Assembly: GCA_017436025.1 (NCBI GenBank) | Contig: JAFSDX010000243.1 | Location: forward strand, 1-47,579 | Source of the DNA: Thermoguttaceae bacterium | GTDB lineage: Bacteria; Planctomycetota; Planctomycetia; Pirellulales; Thermoguttaceae | Direction of reading: 5' to 3' | Length of the DNA: 47,579 nt | Part shown: one piece after another, positions 6,743-14,894 of the stretch | How the letters are laid out: every line of letters starts with the position of its first letter | Numbering within the stretch: the first letter of the stretch is position 1 | Position numbers and translations under genes: made by a program | The notes under the pieces: model-generated | What the model saw: only the letters and a program-made list of their open reading frames with translations | Told to the model about the DNA's origin: nothing | Databases searched by the model: none

Positions 6743-9700
6743 ATGAAACGTCATCTCTTTTTATTGGCCGCGCTTATTTTCGGCGTCGGCGCTTCGGCTT
6801 GGGCCGACGACGCGGCGACGATCGAAATTTCGAAACCGGCGGTCGTTAGCGAAACGAATATGCCGACCCCGGATAACGGCGAAGAAACCGAAGCGGTCGC
6901 GACGAATCTTTCCGAAGAAGCGCTCGCGGCGGCTCCGACCGAATACCGCGCTTTCGACTTAGTCGCTCCGGACGCGGCGCGTCTCGGCGGCCCGATTCCG
7001 ACCTACACGCAAAAAGAGAATCTGTTCTGGGAAATCACGCCGTCTTCGCTCGACGTCGACTACATTATGATCATCTCGATTGCTCGCGGGATCGGGGAAG
7101 ACGCGCTTTACGGCGGTCAGTCTTGGAACTTCGGCAACGATATGATTTGGCGTTTCCGCAAAGTCGGCGACCGCATTCAGTTCCTGCGTCGCAACTATCG
7201 TTACCGCGCGAACAAAGGCCCGGACTCCGAAGCGTTGAAAGTCGCTTACGCCGACAGCGTCGTCTTCAGCCTGCCGATCGTCGCGCGCGGCCCGCAAGGC
7301 GGTTACGTTATCGACGTTACGAGCCTCTTTATGAGCGACACGTTGGCGAACGTTCAATCGAGAGCGTTGGGCAATTTCTCGTTTGCGCGCGACCGTTCGC
7401 GTTGGGAGTCGATCAAGGCCCTCAAAGACAACGTTGAAATCGAAGTCGAAGCGACTTACGGCGGACGTCCCGGTTCGAGCGACACCGTTATCGACACCCG
7501 CGGCGTTACGATTAACGTCCATTATTCGATTAGCCGCCTGAAGGATACCGGCTACAAGCCGCGTTACGCCGACGAGCGCGTCGGGTACTTTAACTCGGCG
7601 ATTTGCGACGTTAGCGACCTTTCGCAGGACGGCAACTTCAAGCGCTACATCGACCGTTGGCAACTCGAAAAGCTCGAGCCGGAAGCCGAAAAATCGCTGC
7701 CGAAAAAGCCGATCGTTTTCTGGCTCGATAAAGCGACGCCGTACCAATATCGCAAGCTCTTGCGCGACGGTATTTTGGAATGGAACCGCGCGTTCGAGCA
7801 AGCCGGCTTCTACAACGCCGTCGAAGTGCGTCAACAAGAAGACAACGACGAGTGGGATCCGGAAGACGTCAATTACAACGCGATTCGCTGGAGCGTTTCG
7901 CAAACCGGGTTCGCCATCGGCCCGCGCCGCGTCAACCCGACGACCGGCCAAATTCTCGACGCCGACGTCGTTTTGACCGTCGGGTTCCTCACCAGCTGGA
8001 ATCGCCAATTCGACCTTTACTCGCCGCAAGAACTCGCCGACAAATTCTCCGGCGCGTCCGCCGAGGAAGCGTTCAAAAAGGCGATGGCCGACGGTTCTTA
8101 CGACTCCCGTAAGAGCTTCGCGGAAGAAGATACGGAACTCTTCTATTCGCAACAGTTCGGTTTGGCCAATACGTTCTTCGACGTGATGGCGATCGCCGAC
8201 GAAACCGCCGCCGAAGACGCCGCCGCGAACGCCGAAGCCGCGAAGGCCGCCGAAGAAGAAGCGAAGAAAGCCGCGGAAGAAGCCGTCGCTAAGGCCGCCG
8301 AAGCCGCCGCGCAAGCGCAAGAAGCCGCGAAGAAAGCCGCGGAAGAAGCCGCCGCGAAGGCCGCCGAAGCCGCCGCGAAAGCGCAAGAAGAAGCGAAGAA
8401 ACTCGCCGAAGAACTCGCCAAGGCCGACGAAGCCGTCAAAGCCGAGCTGACCGCGAAAGTCGACGAAGCTAAAGCCAAGGCCGACGAAGCGTTGCGCGTC
8501 GCGAACGAAGCCGCCGCCAAGGCCGAAGAAGTCAAGAAAGCTTGGGAAGCCGAAAAGAAAGCGGAAGAAGAAGCCAAGAAAGCCGCCGAAGCCGCGAAGG
8601 CCGAAGAAGCGAAGAAAGCGGAAGAAGCCAAGAAAGCCGCCGACGCCGCCGCGAAAGCCGAAGCGACGAAAAAAGAAAATAAAGCGAAACACGAAGCCGA
8701 ACGTAAAAAGATGATCGAGCAAGGCTTGAAACAGCTGGTTACGCACGAAGTCGGCCACACGCTCGGTCTGCGCCACAACTTCAAACAAAGCGCGCTCCAC
8801 TCGCTCGAAGAAATCAACTCGAAGTCTTGGGACGATCGCGGTTTCGTCGGTTCGATTATGGAATACGCGCCGATCAACGTGATGCCGAAGGGCAAGAAAC
8901 AAGGCGACTACTTCTCGTACCGCCTCGGCGACTACGACTTCTGGGTTATCGAATACGGTTACCGCGTCTTCCCGGGCAAAACAACCGAAACGGAAGTTCC
9001 GGAATTGAAGAAGTTAGCCGCGATGCAAACGAAGCCGGAACTCAACTACCTCACCGACGAAGACGCCTACGGCTCGACCTGCGACCCCTACGCCAACGTT
9101 TGGGACCTCGGCTCCGACCCGATCGAATACGCGAAAGTCCGTTGCGAACTCGTGTCGCAATTGATGCCGGGTCTGACCGACCGCGTCGTTAAAGACGGCG
9201 AAAGCTACAACCGTCTCCGCGCTCGCTTCAATATGCTGACGTCGTGGAAAAACAACGGTTTGACGTTCGCGGCTCGCTTCATCGGCGGCGTCTCGATCAA
9301 CCGCGATTTCAAAGGCGACGAAAACGCCCGCGCGCCGTTCGTCGTTACTCCGGCGGCGAAACAACGCGAAGCGATGGAACTCCTCTGCAAGGAAGCGTTC
9401 GGCGTCGACTCGTATCAAATCCCGGACAATATGTTCAACTACCTCGCGCCGAACCGTTGGAATCACTGGGGTTCGAGCATTCCGGATCGTTACGACACGG
9501 ACGTTCACGGCACGATTTTGGCTTGGCAAACCTCGCTCCTGAACCGCATTCTTTCGTCGACGACGTTGAGCCACTTGGCCGACGGCGAACTCCGCGTCGC
9601 GGCGGGCGAAGACGTTTTCACGAGCGCGGAAATGATCGACTCGCTCGGAGCCGCGATCTTCAAGGAAATCGCCGATTCCGCCAAAGCGACGAAAGATCGC

Positions 9701-9979
9701 AAAGACGGTCAAGAACTGCCGAAACTGACGATTTCGTCGACGCGCCGCAATCTGCAACGCGTTTACCTGAGCCGACTTGCGGACTTCGCGACCGCGACGA
9801 CGACCGCCGCCGGTTCCGCCGACTTCGGCGCCTTGGCTCGTATGCAAATGCGCGCCGTTCGCGCCGATATTGAAGCGACGATCAACGCCGGCGTTCCGGC
9901 CGGTTCTTACGAACGAGCGCACTTGGAAAATCTCCTCGAACGCATCGACCAAGCTCTCGAAGCGAAACGCGTTCTTTGA
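6743..9979 (+). CDS. Secreted zinc metalloprotease with Ala/Lys/Glu coiled-coil insert
   Basis: A 1078-residue protein with a Sec signal peptide ending near ASAWADD. Residues about 70-330 resemble DUF5117, and 330-1070 the DUF4953 zinc-protease region. The catalytic motif HEVGHTLGLRH starts at about residue 668 (HExxHxxGxxH, metzincin-like), and SIMEY near 706 resembles the Met-turn. These proteases are common in Bacteroidetes and planctomycetes, acting outside the cytoplasm on unknown proteins. Between about residues 487 and 655 lies an insert made mainly of Ala, Lys and Glu with a 22-residue repeat. AAAGG precedes the ATG. It is a single-gene unit with its own promoter and terminator. Confidence 0.9.
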   Translation: MKRHLFLLAALIFGVGASAWADDAATIEISKPAVVSETNMPTPDNGEETEAVATNLSEEALAAAPTEYRAFDLVAPDAARLGGPIPTYTQKENLFWEITPSSLDVDYIMIISIARGIGEDALYGGQSWNFGNDMIWRFRKVGDRIQFLRRNYRYRANKGPDSEALKVAYADSVVFSLPIVARGPQGGYVIDVTSLFMSDTLANVQSRALGNFSFARDRSRWESIKALKDNVEIEVEATYGGRPGSSDTVIDTRGVTINVHYSISRLKDTGYKPRYADERVGYFNSAICDVSDLSQDGNFKRYIDRWQLEKLEPEAEKSLPKKPIVFWLDKATPYQYRKLLRDGILEWNRAFEQAGFYNAVEVRQQEDNDEWDPEDVNYNAIRWSVSQTGFAIGPRRVNPTTGQILDADVVLTVGFLTSWNRQFDLYSPQELADKFSGASAEEAFKKAMADGSYDSRKSFAEEDTELFYSQQFGLANTFFDVMAIADETAAEDAAANAEAAKAAEEEAKKAAEEAVAKAAEAAAQAQEAAKKAAEEAAAKAAEAAAKAQEEAKKLAEELAKADEAVKAELTAKVDEAKAKADEALRVANEAAAKAEEVKKAWEAEKKAEEEAKKAAEAAKAEEAKKAEEAKKAADAAAKAEATKKENKAKHEAERKKMIEQGLKQLVTHEVGHTLGLRHNFKQSALHSLEEINSKSWDDRGFVGSIMEYAPINVMPKGKKQGDYFSYRLGDYDFWVIEYGYRVFPGKTTETEVPELKKLAAMQTKPELNYLTDEDAYGSTCDPYANVWDLGSDPIEYAKVRCELVSQLMPGLTDRVVKDGESYNRLRARFNMLTSWKNNGLTFAARFIGGVSINRDFKGDENARAPFVVTPAAKQREAMELLCKEAFGVDSYQIPDNMFNYLAPNRWNHWGSSIPDRYDTDVHGTILAWQTSLLNRILSSTTLSHLADGELRVAAGEDVFTSAEMIDSLGAAIFKEIADSAKATKDRKDGQELPKLTISSTRRNLQRVYLSRLADFATATTTAAGSADFGALARMQMRAVRADIEATINAGVPAGSYERAHLENLLERIDQALEAKRVL
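8197..8715 (+). repeat. 22-residue (66-bp) repeat encoding an Ala/Lys/Glu coiled coil
   Basis: In the protease reading frame, units open AKKAAEEAVAKAAEA, AKKAAEEAAAKAAEA and AKKLAEELAKA in succession. At DNA level GCGAAGAAAGCCGCGGAAG recurs at 8261 and 8327, exactly 66 bases apart. A 22-residue period equals two 11-residue (hendecad) turns, as expected for a long, nearly straight helix. Further units decay into irregular Ala/Lys/Glu sequence up to about 8715. Confidence 0.8.
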
Positions 9980-10063
9980 TAACGAGTTAAGTTGAAACGG
10001 ACGGTTTGCGGCGCCGTGTAAAACGAAGCGTCGCGAATCGACCGTCGAACGAAAAAATTAAGA

Positions 10064-10106
10064 AACGACGCGGCGTCGAGTTTTCGGCGACGCGTCGTTT
10101 TTTTCT
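10064..10106 (+). terminator. Intrinsic terminator of the metalloprotease gene
   Basis: AACGACGCG and CGCGTCGTT form a 9-bp perfect stem (10064-10072 and 10091-10099), with extra inner pairing TCG/CGA, followed by a T-run interrupted once. Confidence 0.75.
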
Positions 10107-10213
10107 TGTCTTGCGACGTTTTCTTAAACGCTTGCGACGGCGGCGGTTGCGCTTGCCTCTTTAAGCGTCGATAAAAAATTTGGCGCGAATTTTCGGAAAA
10201 CGCGCTTCGGCTC

Positions 10214-10242
10214 TTGTTTTTGCTCTTTCGACGCGGTATAAT
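10214..10242 (+). promoter_or_regulatory. Sigma70-type promoter of the phosphoesterase pair
   Basis: TTGTTT, a 17-base spacer and a perfect TATAAT. The predicted start point near 10249 gives a leader of about 95 bases before the ATG at 10344. Confidence 0.75.
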
Positions 10243-10343
10243 GGGGGAAACGCGCCGGTATTCGGCGAGCGTTCGACGTTTTTTTACTTTCTTCCTTTCG
10301 ATTGCGTCGCGACGGAAAGCCCGGAGCGACGGGAGCTTGCGCA

Positions 10344-12371
10344 ATGTCCGAAAATAAACTTTCCACTTTCTCTCGACGTTCTTTCTTAGGCGGGGCCGCG
10401 GCGGCGGTCGGAACCCTTTGCCTGCCTTCTCGGCTCCTCGCGAAGTACGAAGCGGCGGCGGACGCGGCGGAAAACGACGTCGTGTTACGCTTTGCCGCGA
10501 TGAGCGACGTCCACTTCAAAAAAGACCCGAAAGTCCGCGAAGTCGCTCGATTTAAGCGTTCGCTCGAGTTTATGTACGAGTACTCCGCGAAGCAAAAATA
10601 CCCGAATTTCGACCTCCTCCTCGTCGCCGGCGACATTTCCGACCACGGGATTATCGAGGAAATCGGAACGTTCAAAAAATGCCTCGACGAGGGCCTGAAA
10701 CCGGAAACGAAACTCAGTATTTGTATGGGGAACCACGAGTTTTGGGGCGGCTCGAAACCGTTGTGGGAAAAGACGTTCGGCGTTTCCGCGAACAGCGTTT
10801 GCGAAGTGAAAGGCTTCCAATTTATCGCCCTGTCGCCGGAGAAGGGCACGATGCGCGACGGCGATTACCTGTACGCGCTCGACTGGTTCGAAAAAGCGCT
10901 CGCCGACGCCGAGGCCGCCGACCCGGAAAAGCCAATTTTCGTTCATCATCACTACCACGTGTCGCCGACGGTCTACGGCGGTCGCGGACACGATAACTGG
11001 GGCGTTAAAGATACTTACGAAGCGCTGAACAAGCGTCCGCGCGTCGTTCACTTCTCCGGGCACTCGCACTATCCGATCAACGACCCGCGCTCCGCTTGGC
11101 AGGGGCGTTTCAGCGCGTTCGGAACCGGGACGCTCAGCTATCTTTGCGTCGGGCACGAAGGGCTCGGGCTCGAACGCTATCCCGCTGGAAAAGAAGCGGT
11201 TGCGCAATTCTACGTCGTCGAGGTTCGCCGCGACAACTCGGTGATTTTGAAGCCTTACGACTTGACCGCCGAACGCTTTTACGACGTGTCGTATATCGTC
11301 GCGAAACCGGGCGCGGTCGAGAGTTACGTTTACACCGACGAGCGTTACAAGACGTCGGTGAATCCGATTTGGAAAGACGGAACGCAAGTCGTTTGTAAAG
11401 AAACGCTTCCGAACGGCGCGGTTTTCGAGTTCCCGCAGGCGGTTTGCGACGACGTCGTTCACTCGTACCGCGTCGAAATTGAGAAGCGCGGGAAAGACGG
11501 CGCGTTCGAACCCTTTGGAACGCAAGCGTTTTGGTCGTATTTCTTCTTCTCGAACGTTCCGGAGACGATGAAAATCGAGTTGACCGACTTGGCCGCCGAA
11601 TCGACGTACCGCGCTCGAATTTTCGCGCAAAACCCGTTCCTGCGTTCGAGCGATAAGTCGCTTGAAATCGAGTTTTCGACTCCGGTCGACCCGTTCGACA
11701 CGGTCGACAAAAACGCCCCGAAACCGGACGCGAATATGCTCGCCGTTTCGTTCGCCGACGGGAAAGTCGTCAACGCGCCGACGAACGCGCTCGAAACGCA
11801 AAAACCGGTCGAGACGTTCGGCGCTCCGCAAGTCGTCGCGGACGAAGCGCTTAGCGGAGCGCAAGTCGCGGCGTTCGACGGCGCCGACGACGCGTTCAAA
11901 ATCAAGTTCGACCGCCGCGATTACGCCAAACTGACGAACGCGTCGCTCGGCGTTCGCTTCAAGTTCGACGAATTTACCCCGAACAACGGCGTCATTTTCT
12001 CGAACACCGAAGGGCGCGGAATCGGTTTTAACGTCGACTCTAAAGAACGAAAACTCGCGCTTTGGGCGAGCGTCGACGGTCAGTACCGCATCCTGCGAGC
12101 GCCGGTCGAAACCGGAAAATACGTCGACGCGTTCGCAACGTATGACGGGGCGTCGCTGATTCTTTACGTCGACGGCAAGGAAGCGGCGCGACTCGACGTC
12201 AAAGGTCGCTTGACGCATTCGCAAGTCGAGCAAGCGCAAGCGTTTTGCGTCGGCGGCGATATTGGCCCGGACGGGAAGCCGAACACGTTCTTCAAGGGGC
12301 GCGTCGCTTGGGCGCGGCTTTACAGTTGGGCCTTGACGGCGGAGCAAGTCGCGAACCTTTCGCAAAATTAA
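10344..12371 (+). CDS. Tat-exported metallophosphoesterase with Fn3-like and LamG-like domains
   Basis: This 675-residue protein has a twin-arginine signal (SRRSFLGG plus Ala-rich stretch). The calcineurin-like phosphoesterase domain (about residues 45-300) has every metal motif: MSDVH, AGDISDHG, GNHEF, HHHYH and SGHSH. About residues 370-455 look like a fibronectin type III fold, and 490-675 like a LamG/concanavalin-type carbohydrate-binding domain (DGKEA, FFKGRVAWARLY). It is likely an exported phosphodiesterase or phosphatase that docks on a glycan; the substrate is unknown. GGGAG is eight bases upstream of the ATG at 10344, ruling out a longer in-frame start. A close paralogue follows 129 bases later. 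Confidence 0.85.
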   Translation: MSENKLSTFSRRSFLGGAAAAVGTLCLPSRLLAKYEAAADAAENDVVLRFAAMSDVHFKKDPKVREVARFKRSLEFMYEYSAKQKYPNFDLLLVAGDISDHGIIEEIGTFKKCLDEGLKPETKLSICMGNHEFWGGSKPLWEKTFGVSANSVCEVKGFQFIALSPEKGTMRDGDYLYALDWFEKALADAEAADPEKPIFVHHHYHVSPTVYGGRGHDNWGVKDTYEALNKRPRVVHFSGHSHYPINDPRSAWQGRFSAFGTGTLSYLCVGHEGLGLERYPAGKEAVAQFYVVEVRRDNSVILKPYDLTAERFYDVSYIVAKPGAVESYVYTDERYKTSVNPIWKDGTQVVCKETLPNGAVFEFPQAVCDDVVHSYRVEIEKRGKDGAFEPFGTQAFWSYFFFSNVPETMKIELTDLAAESTYRARIFAQNPFLRSSDKSLEIEFSTPVDPFDTVDKNAPKPDANMLAVSFADGKVVNAPTNALETQKPVETFGAPQVVADEALSGAQVAAFDGADDAFKIKFDRRDYAKLTNASLGVRFKFDEFTPNNGVIFSNTEGRGIGFNVDSKERKLALWASVDGQYRILRAPVETGKYVDAFATYDGASLILYVDGKEAARLDVKGRLTHSQVEQAQAFCVGGDIGPDGKPNTFFKGRVAWARLYSWALTAEQVANLSQN

Positions 12372-12500
12372 CGACGGCAAGCGTTTGCGCTTGACGTTTT
12401 GGGCGCGGGCGTCGACGCCGTTTCGCGACGCTCGCCTTGCTTTCATTTTGTTTTAATTCGCTTTATTCAACGTTTTACGATTAAAGAAAAGGGGCCGTTT

Positions 12501-14534
12501 ATGCGTTCCGCTATTTGTTCGAAATCCGTTTCTCGTCGCGACGTCTTGAAGGGCGGGGCTTTGAGCGCGCTTGCGTTTTGCCTTCCGAGTCGCGTTTTTT
12601 CCGCTTACGAAGCCGCCGCCGACGCCGCCGAAAACGACGTCGTGTTACGCTTTGCCGCGATGAGCGATATTCACTTCAAAAAGAACGCCGACTGCGCCGA
12701 ACGCGAGCGTTTTCAACGCGCCGTCGCGTTTATGTACGACTACTCGGCGAAGCAAAAATACCCGAAATTCGACGCGCTTCTCGTCGCCGGCGATATGACC
12801 GATCACGGTTACGACGAAGAAATTACGCTCTTCAAAAAGACGCTCGACGAATGCGTCAAGCCGGGCACCGAAAAAGTTATCTGCATGGGGAACCACGAGT
12901 TCTACAGTCCGACGCCGCAAAAGGAACGCTGGGAAAAGGTTATGCAGCTTCCGGCGAATAAAGTCTACGAAGTCAACGGGTTCCGCTTCGTCGCGATTTC
13001 GCCGGAGAAGGGAACCTGCCGCGACGGCGATTACAAGTACGCGCTCGACTGGGTTGCGAAGGAGCTTGACGCCGCGTCGCAAGCCGACCCGAACAAGCCG
13101 ATTTTCGTCTTTCAACATTATCACATCACGCCGACCGTCTACGGGAGTCGCGGCGACGATAACTGGGGAATTAAAGACCTTTACGAACCGTTGCAAAAGT
13201 ATCCGAACGTCATTAATTTCTCCGGGCACTCGCACTATCCGATCGCCGACCCGCGCTCCGCTTGGCAGGGGCGGTTCACCGCGTTCGGGACGGCGACGCT
13301 CAGCTATTACGAAATGGGGGGCGAAGGCGGGAAATACGACAAATTCCCCCCGGGGTATCGCGAAGCCGCCGAGTTTTACGTCGTCGAAGTTCGCCGCGAT
13401 AACTCCGTCGTTTTAAAGCCTTACGACTTGCGGACGAACGCCTTTTTCGACTTCGTTTACGTCGTCGCGAAACCGGGCGCGGTCGAGGAATACCTTTACA
13501 CCGACGAGCGTTACAAGACGTCGGAAAAACCGGTTTGGCCGGACGGTGCGCAAGTCGTTTGCAAAGAAGCGTTTCCGAACGGCGCGACGCTTGAGTTTCC
13601 GCAGGCGACCTGCGCCGACGTCGTTCACTCGTACCGCGTCGCGATAGAGCGTCGCGAGAAGGACGGCGCTTGGAAACCGTTCGGCGAAGAGCGTTTTTGG
13701 TCGGAATATTACTTCCTCGACGCGCCGGAGACGATGCGGGTCGAGCTTGCGGAACTCGACGACGGCGCGACGTACCGCCTGCGCGTTTCGGCGTTGAATC
13801 CGTTCTTTAAGGAAAGCGATAAGTCGCTCGAAATCGAGATTAAGACTCCGGTCGACCCGACCGAAACGGTCGACAAAGACGCGGCGGCGCCGGACGCGAA
13901 TATGCTCGACGTTTACGTCGAAAAAGTCGACGGAAAAGCCGGTTGGGTCAACGCGCCGACGAACGGGCTCGAAACGCAAAAAACGATCGAAGTTTTCGGG
14001 AAGCAAACGTTCGCCGTTTACCCGTTCGTTCGCGGAATTTTCAACGGCAAAGACGATTACCTTAAAATTAAGTTCGACAAGAGGGATTATGCGAAACTGC
14101 GTCGCGGAACGATCGCCGCGAAGTTTAAGCTCGACGCGTTTTCGGGCGGCGCCGCCGACGTCTTCGCCAACACCGAAGGACGCGGCGTTTCGTTCGAAAT
14201 CAACGGCAAGAACCAAACGCTCGAATTTTGGGCGAGTATCGACGGAAAGTACGAGATTCTTTCGACGCCGATCGAAGTCGGGAAATTTTACGACGTTTTC
14301 GGGACTTACGACGGCGAAACGCTGATTCTTTACGTCGACGGCAAGGAAGTCGCCCGCAAGAAAAAATCGGGGAAACTGACGCACCCGACCGACGAAAAGC
14401 TCCAAGCGTTTTGCGTCGGCGCCGACATTAGCAAAGACGGCAAAGGGACGGCGTTCTTTAAGGGCTCGGTCGTCCGCGCTCGAATTTTCACTTGGGCGCT
14501 TTCGGCGGAACAGGTCGCCAACTTGACGAAATAA
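12501..14534 (+). CDS. Tat-exported metallophosphoesterase, tandem paralogue
   Basis: This 677-residue protein has the same order of domains as its upstream neighbour: twin-arginine signal (SRRDVLKGG), calcineurin-like phosphoesterase with MSDIH, AGDMTDHG, GNHEF, QHYHI and SGHSH, an Fn3-like domain and a LamG-like domain. The two proteins look well over half identical, and some DNA blocks are unchanged: 38 bases at 12630-12667 equal 10470-10507. The first halves are more alike than the LamG-like parts, which would suit a shared reaction with different binding targets. AGGGG lies eight bases before the ATG. No separate strong promoter is visible in the 129-base gap, so the pair is probably one transcript. 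Confidence 0.85.
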   Translation: MRSAICSKSVSRRDVLKGGALSALAFCLPSRVFSAYEAAADAAENDVVLRFAAMSDIHFKKNADCAERERFQRAVAFMYDYSAKQKYPKFDALLVAGDMTDHGYDEEITLFKKTLDECVKPGTEKVICMGNHEFYSPTPQKERWEKVMQLPANKVYEVNGFRFVAISPEKGTCRDGDYKYALDWVAKELDAASQADPNKPIFVFQHYHITPTVYGSRGDDNWGIKDLYEPLQKYPNVINFSGHSHYPIADPRSAWQGRFTAFGTATLSYYEMGGEGGKYDKFPPGYREAAEFYVVEVRRDNSVVLKPYDLRTNAFFDFVYVVAKPGAVEEYLYTDERYKTSEKPVWPDGAQVVCKEAFPNGATLEFPQATCADVVHSYRVAIERREKDGAWKPFGEERFWSEYYFLDAPETMRVELAELDDGATYRLRVSALNPFFKESDKSLEIEIKTPVDPTETVDKDAAAPDANMLDVYVEKVDGKAGWVNAPTNGLETQKTIEVFGKQTFAVYPFVRGIFNGKDDYLKIKFDKRDYAKLRRGTIAAKFKLDAFSGGAADVFANTEGRGVSFEINGKNQTLEFWASIDGKYEILSTPIEVGKFYDVFGTYDGETLILYVDGKEVARKKKSGKLTHPTDEKLQAFCVGADISKDGKGTAFFKGSVVRARIFTWALSAEQVANLTK

Positions 14535-14894
14535 GCGGCGAAAATTTCTCGGCGTCGTCGGCGTTAAAGTCGACGGCGCTTGCCTAAGCGTCGCGGCTTC
14601 TCAAAACGTCGCGACGCGAGTTTTCCCGACGTTCGCCGCTGCCGTCGGCGTCGGGACGATTCCGGTTTGACGCGCAACCGTTAAAACCGGTATTTCTTGT
14701 TTCTTTTGCGGTTCCGAGCGAGAATTTTTCGCGATTTCCGAGCAAAATAAATTTCTCTTTAGCCGGTTTTGAGGTACAATAGTAAACGGCGGAATATCGG
14801 TTGTCGAGCCGAGAAAACGCGCGTTTGCCCCGATATTTCGCTTAATTGCAAAAACCGCTAAAACTTGCAAAATCCCCGAGGGAAGAGCCGCACT
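14535..14894. other. Intergenic region upstream of the YhaO/YhaN-like operon
   Basis: TACAAT at 14775-14780 is a candidate -10 for the operon, but the sequence 17 bases upstream is not a convincing -35. An imperfect dyad near 14553-14580 may end the phosphoesterase transcript; it has no T-tract. No gene seen. Confidence 0.45.

Larger units (their letters stand above)
9980..10343. other. Intergenic region with terminator and promoter
   Basis: It contains the terminator of the metalloprotease gene (10064-10106) and the promoter of the first metallophosphoesterase (10214-10242). I see no gene in it. Confidence 0.7.

Noticed and set aside
8261..8400. 66-bp direct repeats as a possible CRISPR or satellite
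   Set aside because: They are in frame within a coding region and explained by the 22-residue protein repeat.
8143..8895. A minus-strand frame encoding a Ser/Ala/Phe-rich protein
   Set aside because: It is the reverse complement of the Ala/Lys/Glu repeat and has no gene features of its own.
6959..8902. A long antisense open frame across the metalloprotease gene
   Set aside because: It mirrors the GTC/GAC/GCG-rich codons of the real gene, gives low-complexity Phe/Gly/Arg-rich protein, and has no ribosome site. The same applies to long antisense frames at 10485-12446, 14601-16232, 17981-20503 and 21758-23527.
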